This document shows, piece after piece, positions 25,291-33,886 of a DNA stretch of 64,000 bases (within the stretch, counting starts at the first letter, position 1; every line of letters begins with the position of its first letter). Origin of the DNA: Singulisphaera sp. GP187 (lineage in GTDB: Bacteria > Planctomycetota > Planctomycetia > Isosphaerales > Isosphaeraceae); contig NZ_FSRB01000001.1 in assembly GCF_900129635.1 (NCBI RefSeq), positions 2,891,501 to 2,955,500 on the forward strand, given 5' to 3'. A program made the translations under genes and the position numbers. A model generated the notes under the pieces. It saw only the letters and a list, made by a program, of their open reading frames with translations, made no database searches and had not been told where the DNA came from.

Positions 25291-25503
25291 GAGTGCATTA
25301 TTTTAAAATGTGCGCATGACGTTTCTGAGTTGCAATCGCGTTTCCGCGACACATTGCTTTGTTCGGTCCGCCTTCCGCCGGACCGCTCAAAGCAATGACG
25401 AAGATGAGGGACCGTGCCCACCGGATCTGACGCGACGAGTCGGGTTTGCGAATTCCCTGCGTAGACCACCATTCTCGTGGCTCGCCAAGCTCCGATCGCC
25501 GGC

Positions 25504-27348
25504 CTACGACAGAATTTCATCCTGACGATCGCCGACCTCTTTTTCCTCACTGACGTCGTCAAACGCCATCAGCGTCGCGGGCGGGATCGCGTCCTCCCGA
25601 CTCGGTCGCCCCGCCTCAATGTCGAACCGATCCAGGGCCCGAAGCGTCAAGACCAGCGCGGCGACGGTATAGCAGAGGACGCTAACGAACCCAGCCGCGA
25701 TCATTTCGACGCTCTCCCACGACCCTCTTCCTCGGACCCTGCCGAGGGAGAGGTCGCGGAAGTCGGCGAACGAGAACAGGGAGATCGCCTCGACCATCGG
25801 CGTTACTCCGACGGATTGCAGCCAATTCGAGGTCCACGACGGAATGCAACACATCAAGTACGCTCCGTTGACCAGGATCATGGTGCCGATCGTCGCGACC
25901 AGAGCGCGGGCCGACGTCTTGGACCGCAAAGAGTAGTAGGTGCCCAGGGCCACGGCAAACCAGAGGTAAACCATGGTCTCCAGCGCCACCGCCAAAACGC
26001 CGAGCGGATGGATCGATCCGGCCGCAAGCCCGATGAGCCAGTGGAGGACCAGCACTCCCACCAGCCATCGCTGGGCCCAGAGTGCCCCGACCATCTTGGC
26101 ACGAATGATCTCCAGGCCGTCCAGCGGCGTTGCGACCAGGCTAATCCAGGTGTCTTCCTCGCGCTCGCTGGTCAGACCACTCGATGCCGAACTGGCAACC
26201 GCCATGGCCAAAAGGACGTACATCAAGGTGCAGACAACACGAAGGTACCCATTGAACTCGCGTCGAGCCGGGTCGCTGTGGAAAGGGCCATAGCCGTTCG
26301 CAGCCAGTTCCACGAACGCGGGTTTTCCGAAGTCGTAGGTCAAATAGCCAAGGCCACAGAGGACGGCAAACACGATCACGATGACGGCAATCTTCGTGAC
26401 CAGATTGGTGCGCGAAACGTACCGTTCTTTCCACATCATCGCATCGTCACCGCACTCGGGCCGAGGCAACAACCGTCGACCGTGACGAAAAGCCGCAAAC
26501 CGTGCCGTAAGACGTCCCTCTCCATCCCGCCGATTGATTCCTCGCAACCGCAATAAGGCGATTACGACGAACAGGATTCCATAGGCGGCCTGCAACCCCA
26601 TCATCCAGCCAAAAAGATCGAGTATTGCGCTCGCATTCAAAGCGCCGCCCCGAGCAAACGCGAACGGACTTGTGGGCGCAATCCACTCGTTGATCGGCTT
26701 AATCCATTCGTAGAGCTGCACCCACCGAGGTCCGCCCATCGGCATCAAAATCTGAATGAAAGTCGGCCCGAACAACCAGCAAAATTCAAGCAAATAAACG
26801 AGAGAGATCGCTTCGCGTGGCCGACGCGCGTGCGTTGAGACGAGGATCGAAAGGGCGGCGAGGAAAAACGCGGTCGTCGCTGTCACGGCGAAGCTCAGCA
26901 AAACAAGATTCGGATCCACGCCGCCGAACAGGCTCAACAAGCTGGTGATCGGCAGGCCGATGGCCACGAACACTCCCAGGTGAAGCATTCGCGCCGCGAG
27001 CTTCCCGAGGATGATCTCTCCGCTCGAGAGCCGGCTCGCCAGCAGGTAGTGCAGCGTTTTCCGCTGCCGCTCCTCGGCGATCACCCCCGCCACCAGGGTC
27101 GGTGTCAACAACAGGACCGCGACCGACTGGACGATCAGGATCGTGAGGAACAGGGCCCAGCCGAGCCGAGCCATTTCCCGAATCGAAAGCTCGCCCGCAG
27201 TCCTCCGGAAGCCCCAGGCCCCATGGTCGGGATCGTTCCGCCAGATGAAATAGAGGAGAATCGCACCGTAGATGAAGCGCACGACAAAGTAGCGCGTCCG
27301 CCGCGCGGTGGTCAGCAGCTCGGCATTGAAGACAGGTCCGGGAAGCAT
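25504..27348 (-). CDS. ABC-2-type transporter permease (614 aa)
   Basis: Integral membrane protein with about 12 hydrophobic segments arranged as two ABC-2 permease halves. The first half includes RFIYGAILLYFIW, LFLTILIVQSVAVLLLTPTL and the family loop VAGVIAEERQRKTLHYLLAS. The second half repeats this pattern (SSGLTSEREEDTWISLVATP, then DGLEIIRAKMVGALW). The EER-x-x-x-TL motif is typical of permeases such as NosY/ABC2_membrane types. No ATPase gene is adjacent; the nearest is at 39376-40287. The start at 27348 (MLPGPVFNAELLTTARR) matches the usual N-terminus of planctomycete versions. The transported substrate is unknown. Confidence 0.88.
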   Translation of the reverse strand: MLPGPVFNAELLTTARRTRYFVVRFIYGAILLYFIWRNDPDHGAWGFRRTAGELSIREMARLGWALFLTILIVQSVAVLLLTPTLVAGVIAEERQRKTLHYLLASRLSSGEIILGKLAARMLHLGVFVAIGLPITSLLSLFGGVDPNLVLLSFAVTATTAFFLAALSILVSTHARRPREAISLVYLLEFCWLFGPTFIQILMPMGGPRWVQLYEWIKPINEWIAPTSPFAFARGGALNASAILDLFGWMMGLQAAYGILFVVIALLRLRGINRRDGEGRLTARFAAFRHGRRLLPRPECGDDAMMWKERYVSRTNLVTKIAVIVIVFAVLCGLGYLTYDFGKPAFVELAANGYGPFHSDPARREFNGYLRVVCTLMYVLLAMAVASSASSGLTSEREEDTWISLVATPLDGLEIIRAKMVGALWAQRWLVGVLVLHWLIGLAAGSIHPLGVLAVALETMVYLWFAVALGTYYSLRSKTSARALVATIGTMILVNGAYLMCCIPSWTSNWLQSVGVTPMVEAISLFSFADFRDLSLGRVRGRGSWESVEMIAAGFVSVLCYTVAALVLTLRALDRFDIEAGRPSREDAIPPATLMAFDDVSEEKEVGDRQDEILS

Positions 27349-27604
27349 GCACAGAATCCTGGCGGTCTGGTGTCGTCACGCCGCCCCTTTCCGAAGAGGG
27401 GTCAACGCCAGCATCGTGAGTCGAGCAACAGCAAATCGTCCTAGCCCCAGCCCCGGCTCTCGCCCCGTCCCCAACGGACCGGGATCCTCAACGAGCAAAG
27501 GCTCAGGCCGGTGGCGGGATTGGCCTCGAGTCGTCGAATTCGTATAACGGATGCAGCGCAGCGTCTGGTTTTGAATCCCAACAAGGTCGTGAGGAGGTGG
27601 TCGT

Positions 27605-28297
27605 TTGTCCTGGAAGGTCCCCCCAAGCCACGTGGTGATTTTCGGCAGGCCCGGGAGCGGCAAGAGTAGTCTGGCCGAACAACTGGGTGCTGACCATGGG
27701 TTCCAGTTGATCCGCACGGGGGAACTGCTCCGCAACGCGATCCGCAGAGGCGACTCGCTCGGAGTTCGCGCCGAACAGCTCATCAAAGGGGGCAATCTCG
27801 TCCCCGACTCCCTGATCAGCGAACTCCTCGAGCAAACCCTCAAGGCTCCCGGGACCGATCGACTCCTGTTCGACGGCTTCCCCCGGACCATGGGGCAAGT
27901 GCCGATCCTTGCCAAATTTGAACACGCTTTGAATTTTCGGATCGACTGTTATCTCGAGATCGCCGTGAGTCATCAGGCCGCGGTCAAGCGAATGACGGGC
28001 CGGCGAGTCTGCCCCGTCTGCGGATCGACCTACCACCTCGTCAACCAGCCGCCGCGAGTCCCCGAGCGTTGCGATCGCGACGGCGCGGCACTCGAGCAAC
28101 GGCCCGACGATACGGCCGACGTCATCGAGGTGAGGCAGCAAATCTATAACAAGCATGGACTGCCGATCCTCGACTACTATCGGAATCATGCCCCGGACCA
28201 GTTCCGGAGTGTCAACGGCGAGCAGTCCTACGACGCAGTGTACGCTGAGACCTGCCGGGTGCTCGGGCTCGATGCGTCGGATTCCGAACCGGGTTGA
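27605..28297 (+). CDS. adk: Adenylate kinase, TTG start
   Basis: 230-aa nucleoside monophosphate kinase that interconverts AMP, ATP and ADP in the cytosol. The P-loop is GRPGSGKSSLAEQL, the AMP site includes RTGELLRNAI and FDGFPRT, and the LID carries a zinc-knuckle pattern (CPVCGSTYHL, then RCDRDG) and RPDD. The TTG at 27605 is preferred because AGGAGGT lies about six bases upstream and no ATG or GTG fits. The RTGELLR and LIKGGNLVPD variants deviate slightly from the commonest Adk forms, so this may be a second or paralogous adenylate kinase of the genome. It is a single-gene unit between two minus-strand genes. Confidence 0.9.
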   Translation: MSWKVPPSHVVIFGRPGSGKSSLAEQLGADHGFQLIRTGELLRNAIRRGDSLGVRAEQLIKGGNLVPDSLISELLEQTLKAPGTDRLLFDGFPRTMGQVPILAKFEHALNFRIDCYLEIAVSHQAAVKRMTGRRVCPVCGSTYHLVNQPPRVPERCDRDGAALEQRPDDTADVIEVRQQIYNKHGLPILDYYRNHAPDQFRSVNGEQSYDAVYAETCRVLGLDASDSEPG

Positions 28298-28512
28298 TGC
28301 CTGGGTCAGCCTCGGGGCGTCCCGAAGCCTGATCGGGTGGATTTGTGCCTGCCCGTCCCCAAAAGGACGGCAGGCTCAAGCCTAACCGACACGACTTCCA
28401 TCCCCAACAACCCGGTCGGGGACCATCCTCAAAGGCCCAGGCAATCCGGCGAGTTCCTGCCTTCCAGAATGCGTCGGTTGACCGATCCACCTCCCCTCCT
28501 CCCGCGTCGCGA

Positions 28513-30357
28513 TCATTCGACGGTGACACTCTTGGCCAGGTTACGCGGCTTGTCGATATCACAGCCGCGGAGCAAGGCCACCTGGTAGGCAAGGAGCTGG
28601 AGCGGAACGACCGCGAGCAACGGCTGAACGATCTCGGGAACGTCGGGGATCGGCAAGAAGATATCAGAGATGGATTCGAGCGACTCGTCCCCCTCGGTCC
28701 CGACCGCGATGATCGTGCCATGGCGGGCGCGGACTTCTTCGACGTTGCTCAAGGTCTTGGCGTGGAGCACGCCGCGAGGAGCGACGAACACGCAGGGCGT
28801 CTCGCGGTCGACCAAGGCGATCGGGCCGTGCTTCATCTCGGCCGTCGGATAACCCTCCGCGTGGATGTAGCTAATTTCCTTGAGCTTCAGGGCCCCTTCG
28901 AGCGCAACGGGGAAGTGCAAGTCCCGGCCGAGGTAAAGCACGCTCTTCGCGGGCGCAATCCGCTCGGCCGCCGCGCGGATCGCCGGCTCGGACTTGGCGA
29001 GGACGTCCCCAAGTGCCCGGGGGATCGACTCGATCGCCTCGATCGCGGCCAGGCCGTCGGTGAAGGAGAGGTGACGAAGCCGGCCCAGATGAATCGCCAA
29101 CAGCGTGAGCACGGCGACCTGCGCGGTGAACGCCTTGGTGCTGGCCACCCCCACCTCCGGGCCGCAATGGAGGAAAATTCCGCCGGTCGCTTCGCGCGCA
29201 ATCGTGCTCCCCACCGTATTCACGATCGCGAGCGTGGGGTGTCCTTGTCGTTTCGACTCCCGAAGCGCTCCGAGCGTATCGGCGGTCTCGCCCGACTGGC
29301 TGAGGACGAACACCAGCGTCCGATCGTCGAGCGGTGCGTTGCGGTAGCGGAACTCGCTGGCGTACTCGACCTCGACCGGGAGGTGGGCCAGCCGCTCGAT
29401 CAGGTACTCGCCCACGAGCGCGGCGTGCCAGCTCGTTCCACAGGCGGCAAAGACAACCCGGCGCACCCGGCGGAGTTGCCGCGGCGTCATGTTCAAGCCG
29501 CCGAAGTGCGCGGTGGCCTCCGCGTGCCGGAGCCGGCCCCGACAAGCATCGTGGACCGTCTCGGGCTGCTCGTGAATCTCCTTGAGCATGTAGTGGGCGT
29601 GGCCGCCCAGCTCCACCGCATCGGGCTTCCAATCGATCCGGTCGATTCGTGGGGTGATCGACCCGCGTTCCCGATGACGGATCTCGAAGTCGTCGGGACC
29701 GAGCCGAACCACTTCGCCATCCTGGAGATAGGCGACCTTCGCCGTATGAGGCGCGATGGCCAAGGCATCGCTTGCCAGAAAGTGCTCGCCCTCTCCCAGT
29801 CCAATCACGAGGGGACTTCCCAACCGGGCCCCAATGACCTGGCCGGGGCAGCGAGCGCTGATGACCGCCAGACCGTAGGTCCCTTCCAGTTGGGGCAACG
29901 CGCGTTGGACCGCCTGGAACAGGCCGTCGCCGTCTCCAAGCTCGCGGGCGATCAGGTGGGCGATGACCTCGGTGTCGGTCTGACTGAGAAACGTAAATCC
30001 GTCGGCCGTGAGTTCGGCCCGCAGCGTGGCGTGGTTCTCGATCACCCCGTTGTGGACGACCGCCACCGCCCCTGCCCCTGCCCTCCCGCCCATGTGCGGA
30101 TGCGCGTTCCGGTCGTTGGCGGGCCCGTGCGTGGCCCAACGCGTATGGCTGATCCCGCAACTCCCGGCCGCGGGCTCCTGATCGAGCGCCTCCTCAAGGG
30201 TGCGAACCCGGCCCGCGCGCTTGCGCACGACCACCCGCCCCTCGGAGACGATCGCAACCCCCGCGCTATCGTAGCCGCGGTATTCCAGACGACGCAAGCC
30301 GGCCACCAGGACCGGGCTGGCCTCGTGCACTCCTGTATAGCCGACGATCCCACACAC
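28513..30357 (-). CDS. glmS: Glutamine-fructose-6-phosphate aminotransferase, GTG start
   Basis: 614-aa cytosolic enzyme making glucosamine-6-phosphate for cell-envelope sugars. The GTG at 30357 gives M-CGIVGYTG, placing the catalytic Cys as residue 2, and has GGAGGTGA just upstream; all longer frames would bury it. The glutaminase domain has ISHTRWATHGPA and VVHNGVIEN. Two SIS domains follow (FAACGTSWHAALVGEYLIER, VLSQSGETADTL; SVLYLGRDLHFPVALEGALK), and the C-terminus ends DKPRNLAKSVTVE, which is diagnostic. Length is normal. No glmS ribozyme was recognised upstream. The neighbouring genes are unrelated. Confidence 0.97.
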   Translation of the reverse strand: MCGIVGYTGVHEASPVLVAGLRRLEYRGYDSAGVAIVSEGRVVVRKRAGRVRTLEEALDQEPAAGSCGISHTRWATHGPANDRNAHPHMGGRAGAGAVAVVHNGVIENHATLRAELTADGFTFLSQTDTEVIAHLIARELGDGDGLFQAVQRALPQLEGTYGLAVISARCPGQVIGARLGSPLVIGLGEGEHFLASDALAIAPHTAKVAYLQDGEVVRLGPDDFEIRHRERGSITPRIDRIDWKPDAVELGGHAHYMLKEIHEQPETVHDACRGRLRHAEATAHFGGLNMTPRQLRRVRRVVFAACGTSWHAALVGEYLIERLAHLPVEVEYASEFRYRNAPLDDRTLVFVLSQSGETADTLGALRESKRQGHPTLAIVNTVGSTIAREATGGIFLHCGPEVGVASTKAFTAQVAVLTLLAIHLGRLRHLSFTDGLAAIEAIESIPRALGDVLAKSEPAIRAAAERIAPAKSVLYLGRDLHFPVALEGALKLKEISYIHAEGYPTAEMKHGPIALVDRETPCVFVAPRGVLHAKTLSNVEEVRARHGTIIAVGTEGDESLESISDIFLPIPDVPEIVQPLLAVVPLQLLAYQVALLRGCDIDKPRNLAKSVTVE

Positions 30358-30506
30358 AGTCACCTCCAGCGACAAGACGACCGGGAGCAATCCTAATGCC
30401 CGATCATAACGTATCGGCCCTTGGCGAGTCGCCGTCAGATTCTGGTGTGTGGTTTCGCGGCCCATGTCGGCTCGGATCGGCCACAAAACCACCAAATTCT
30501 CAACTC

Positions 30507-31451
30507 TCAATATTCTTCGTCGCTGATCAATTCCCCATCGGCACGGTTCCCGAGCGATTCAAAGACCTTCGCGCTGACTGAGTCCTTAACGAACCGAACC
30601 GAACCATCACCGAATGCACAATTGATGCCTCCGGAATGCCGGCTGCTAAAGCCACCGACGATCAGGCTCGGGTTGTCCTCAGCCGCGGCCCCGGCAGCTC
30701 CAGCCCCTGCTCCGGCGGTATCGGCACCTCCCGACGCGGCCCCATCCTCCAGGCCTGCCGGGGGAACCGGGAGCTTCGCCAGCCCTCGGTTCACGCCGTT
30801 GGGCGAAGTCCCCGTGTTCCGGAGCGTCGAGGAGGTGCCGGAGATCCACCCCAGATCGGTATTGCTCAAGAGCTTTTCGCTCAAGAAAATCGTTTGAGAG
30901 CTACCGTCGGGAATGTCCTCATAGCGTACGCTGCTGTTCAGGTAGAAAACCCCGTTGTTGTTGGCAGCAATCGGCGCCTCCACACCATTGTGACAGGCGA
31001 CATAATTGTTCGGCGCCGCTGCATTCGTTAACGCCCCCCCTCTGGCCCCTCCGTCCGAGGGACAGAGGAACGAGCGGACCGTGATCGACCGTACGGTGAG
31101 ATTGGTTGCATCATAGGCACCCGTCTTGAAGTCGATATGCTTGAACAGGCTTTTCTGTTCGATGAACGGCAGGATCTGCACGGTCCAACTGATATGATAG
31201 CCCTTGGCAACATTCTGGATCGGTCCGGTGGGGTTGACGACCCCCGGCGGAAGGACCTCGAACGCGGATTCGTAGTTCTGTAGCGCAATGCTGAGCTGCA
31301 TCAGGTTGTTGACGCATTGCGACCGTCGGGCGGCCTCGCGTGCCGCCTGGATGGCCGGTAGCAGCAAGGCGATCAACACCGCGATGATCGCGATCACCAC
31401 GAGCAGTTCGATCAGCGTGAAACCCCGATGATTACGAGTCGGTCGGCGCAT
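30507..31451 (-). CDS. DUF1559 pseudopilin-like protein (end of T2SS-like operon)
   Basis: 314-aa protein with a prepilin leader (NHRGFTLIELLVVIAIIAVL) and a DUF1559 body (REAARRSQCVNNLMQLSIAL, FLCPSDGG, CAFGDGSVRFVKDSV). An Ala/Gly-rich insertion (ADTAGAGAGAAGAAAEDN) before the last block is unusual and may be a flexible surface loop. It is the last gene of an eight-gene minus-strand run with three GspF-like and several minor-pilin-like genes, and lies 110 bases after the preceding DUF1559 gene. Expected to be cleaved by a prepilin peptidase and to sit in or be assembled from the inner membrane. Confidence 0.92.
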   Translation of the reverse strand: MRRPTRNHRGFTLIELLVVIAIIAVLIALLLPAIQAAREAARRSQCVNNLMQLSIALQNYESAFEVLPPGVVNPTGPIQNVAKGYHISWTVQILPFIEQKSLFKHIDFKTGAYDATNLTVRSITVRSFLCPSDGGARGGALTNAAAPNNYVACHNGVEAPIAANNNGVFYLNSSVRYEDIPDGSSQTIFLSEKLLSNTDLGWISGTSSTLRNTGTSPNGVNRGLAKLPVPPAGLEDGAASGGADTAGAGAGAAGAAAEDNPSLIVGGFSSRHSGGINCAFGDGSVRFVKDSVSAKVFESLGNRADGELISDEEY

Positions 31452-31561
31452 CGTCTCTCTCCAGCCTCGGGAAGGGGTCGTTCGATCAAGGAACGCTGTC
31501 GCGAACGGTGGCCGACTGCGTCCGGAATGGCGATCGTTTCCAAATCCATTTCAGTCAGAGT

Positions 31562-32464
31562 TCAGGGTTTCGAGGAGTCGATCAGGTCTCCGTCGGCGCG
31601 GTGGCCCAGACTCTGATAACCTCGTCGATCGATGGTCTCGCTGAGGAACCGGACCGAGCCGTCGCAAAAAGCAAAGTTCGCGCCTCGCGAATGCAGACTC
31701 CCGAACCCTCCGACCAGATACGGGTTCGTCGGATCCGGTAACTTGTCCGAGTCGATGATCTTCGTACCGTCGCTCCACGATCTGGGGCTCGACTTCGCGT
31801 AAAGCAGGTCGCCGGAATTGATCGGGCTGCCGGTATTTCGGAGCGTGGCGCGCGTGCCCGAGGCCCAGCCGAGGTCGAAACCGTTTCGAAGCTTCTCGCC
31901 GAGCATCAGGGTCGTGGAAAGGCCATCCTCAATGTCTTCATAGCGGATCCGGCTGTTGAGAAAGAGGACACCGTGATTCGCAACGTCGATCGGCATCTCA
32001 ACCTCGTGGTGACATCCCGCGTAGCTGTTTTCCGAAATGCCATCGTTGCGTTTGAGGGGTCCGGGATCGGACGGACAGAGGAGCGTTGTGACTTGGACCG
32101 CGCGCATACCACTGTTGTTCGGCTCGTAAATTCCTAGCCGGTCGGCTCCGCGGCCCGCGATGCTGGCTTGCTCCATGAACGGAAGCAACGGCACAACCCA
32201 ACTGTGGTGATAGCCGACCGGTTCGTTCCTGATCGGCCCGTTGAGGTTGACAACCCCCGGCGGAAAGACCTCATGGGTGTTGTGGTGGTTATGCATCGCC
32301 AGGCTCAGTTGCTTCAAGTTATTGACACATCGGGTCCGTCTGGCCAGCTCTCGCCCCCCCACGATCGCGGGGAGCAGCAAAGCGATCATGCCGCCGATGA
32401 GGCAGATGACGACCAGCACTTCGACCATGGTGTAACCACGAGGATTGCCAACATGTCGACTCAT
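31562..32464 (-). CDS. DUF1559 pseudopilin-like protein (T2SS-like operon)
   Basis: 300-aa DUF1559 protein. The leader is NPRGYTMVEVLVVICLIGGM, with Tyr in place of Phe at mature position 1 and Glu retained at position 5. Body motifs are LARRTRCVNNLKQLSLAMHN, TLLCPSDPG, SYAGCHHEVEMP and NFAFCDGSVRFLSETI. Its ATG overlaps the stop of the GspK-like gene (32461-32464), so translation is coupled. It is more divergent than its neighbour at 30507-31451, for instance in the GGRELARRT stretch where the family normally has AAREAARR. Confidence 0.9.
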   Translation of the reverse strand: MSRHVGNPRGYTMVEVLVVICLIGGMIALLLPAIVGGRELARRTRCVNNLKQLSLAMHNHHNTHEVFPPGVVNLNGPIRNEPVGYHHSWVVPLLPFMEQASIAGRGADRLGIYEPNNSGMRAVQVTTLLCPSDPGPLKRNDGISENSYAGCHHEVEMPIDVANHGVLFLNSRIRYEDIEDGLSTTLMLGEKLRNGFDLGWASGTRATLRNTGSPINSGDLLYAKSSPRSWSDGTKIIDSDKLPDPTNPYLVGGFGSLHSRGANFAFCDGSVRFLSETIDRRGYQSLGHRADGDLIDSSKP

Positions 32465-32931
32465 GGCATTTCACTCGTCGATCCCGGCTTGATCACGACC
32501 GTCAACGCTTTACGGAGTCGGACGCGTGCGGTTGCGTCGTGGGGATAGTCGGCCTGGACCCGCACCCGACGCTGGCCCGACTCCTCCTTGGGGGCCTCCA
32601 CCGCGATCGTCACCCGCCCGGAATCACGGCCTCCCAGGTCGGTCGGCGAAACCTCCCAGGTTTCTCCTTGATATTCACCTTTGGACTCAGCCAGTCGCGC
32701 CACAGCGCGTTCCAGGCCCGATTCGACCAACCAATCGGCCTGGAGCCTGCGCTCCTCCGCGCGGATCCGCTGCCGCTCGGCCAGCCCAATCCGCAGTAAG
32801 ACTCCGCAGATCATGGTGATCGCGACCAGACAGACCAGTACGAAGACCGTGATGGACCCCCGACGCAACGGGCTCCGCCGGACTCGAGCCTCAGACGACT
32901 TCGATCCCTGCGCTCGGCTGACCGATCTCAT
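32461..32931 (-). CDS. GspK/PilX-like minor pseudopilin
   Basis: 156-aa protein. The basic leader RRSPLRRGS is followed by ITVFVLVCLVAITMICGVLL, a prepilin-like membrane helix that lacks the Glu at position 5, as in GspK and PilX proteins. Next comes LAERQRIRAEERRLQADWLV, then ESGLERAVARL, the typical helix after the membrane segment. The C-terminal half is a short beta domain (WEVSPTDLGGRDSGRVTIAV). Its start overlaps the GspJ-like stop and its stop overlaps the DUF1559 start by four bases each. Family GspK proteins are longer, so this is a reduced version. Probably the tip subunit of the pseudopilus. Confidence 0.78.
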   Translation of the reverse strand: MRSVSRAQGSKSSEARVRRSPLRRGSITVFVLVCLVAITMICGVLLRIGLAERQRIRAEERRLQADWLVESGLERAVARLAESKGEYQGETWEVSPTDLGGRDSGRVTIAVEAPKEESGQRRVRVQADYPHDATARVRLRKALTVVIKPGSTSEMP

Positions 32932-33461
32932 CGTGCACTCCCCTGCGTGTCGGCGAATCGAAGGTCCTTGCCCAAGAGGGCCTCAGAGCCGGGGTCGGAC
33001 GATCGCGTTCCCTCTCGGGCCGTTTCCAGGTTCCATTGCAGGAGCACAAACAACGCCTTCTCGTCCTGGCGAAATTGAAACCGAGGAAGCGCTCGCGAGG
33101 GAAGCCGATAGGCCTCGTGACTGAAAACTTGGCCGCCTTTGTCGTGCTCGTCACGCACGATCCGCCCTTTATGGACGCGATACTCGATCACATGGCCATC
33201 GGGACGATCCAGCTCAAGATGGTCCGAAGGGGTCGGATCCTCGAGGCCCGGCTTCGAGCGAGACGCCGACCGGACATCGACGCGGAATTGGCGGGCGAGC
33301 CGGTCGCGACTGGACGCCTCGGCCAGATGAGCACGACCCGCGCGATCCAACTTCATGAGCCCGTGCATCAGGACGACGCAAACCCCGAAGATGATCACCA
33401 GCGCACTCATCACAAGCATCAATTCGACGATCACATACCCAGGCCGTCGCTTCCGCCTCAT
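32928..33461 (-). CDS. GspJ-like minor pseudopilin
   Basis: 177-aa protein with a prepilin-type N-terminus (KRRPGYVIVELMLVMSALVI; cleavage after Gly, Glu at mature position 5) and a beta-rich C-terminal region (GHVIEYRVHKGRIVRDEHD). The weak similarity and the gene order place it as a GspJ/PulG-type subunit. It overlaps both neighbours by four bases (GspI-like upstream, GspK-like downstream), so the three minor pseudopilins are translationally coupled. The exact subunit identity is not certain. Confidence 0.78.
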   Translation of the reverse strand: MRRKRRPGYVIVELMLVMSALVIIFGVCVVLMHGLMKLDRAGRAHLAEASSRDRLARQFRVDVRSASRSKPGLEDPTPSDHLELDRPDGHVIEYRVHKGRIVRDEHDKGGQVFSHEAYRLPSRALPRFQFRQDEKALFVLLQWNLETAREGTRSSDPGSEALLGKDLRFADTQGSAR

Positions 33462-33886
33462 CGTTGCCTCCCGCCTCGGTAAGTCCAGGCGCTCAGCCGC
33501 ACGGGCGCCTCCCAGCCACCGGCGCGGTTGCGCCAGCGAAGTCGTAAGGAGAGCCGCTTGGAACCACCCGACTCCGTCTTCTCGTCCGCGGTCACGCTCA
33601 ACTCCGCGCCCGGCAAGGTTCGCGCGGCCGGCTCAGAGAGCTTGATCTCCTTCAAGGCCACCGCGGTCAATTCGTCCCAGGGGCGGGCGGTCAGTCGTTC
33701 CATGAGGTTGGCCGACTCGCGGATCGCACACTGACGACGGTCCACCGACCGACGCTCGGCGGCGACCCAACCCAGAACTTGCAACGTCACCGTCATCGCG
33801 ATCACCAAGAGCAACGACGTGATCGCGACCTCCACCATCGTGAATGCCCTGCGGCCGGTAAACGCCCTGGCGCGACCTAAGATCAT
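33458..33886 (-). CDS. GspI-like minor pseudopilin
   Basis: 142-aa protein. The ATG at 33886 is chosen because it overlaps the stop of the upstream GspF-like gene (ATGA), as the other junctions of this operon do; the longer frame runs antiparallel to nothing and lacks a ribosome site. The leader TGRRAFTMVEVAITSLLLVI has Glu at mature position 5. The helix continues into WVAAERRSVDRRQCAIRESA, then NLMERLTARPWDEL, a GspI-like pattern. Likely an inner-membrane minor pseudopilin that nucleates the filament. Confidence 0.8.
   Translation of the reverse strand: MILGRARAFTGRRAFTMVEVAITSLLLVIAMTVTLQVLGWVAAERRSVDRRQCAIRESANLMERLTARPWDELTAVALKEIKLSEPAARTLPGAELSVTADEKTESGGSKRLSLRLRWRNRAGGWEAPVRLSAWTYRGGRQR

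Noticed and set aside
28345-30396. Long plus-strand open frame opposite glmS (683 codons)
   Set aside because: It mirrors glmS on the other strand, has no domain, no ribosome site and the biased composition expected of the antisense of a GC-rich gene.
30358-30506. glmS ribozyme upstream of glmS
   Set aside because: The 150-base gap shows none of the ribozyme core I would expect, and the gene uses an ordinary GGAGGTGA site with GTG start.
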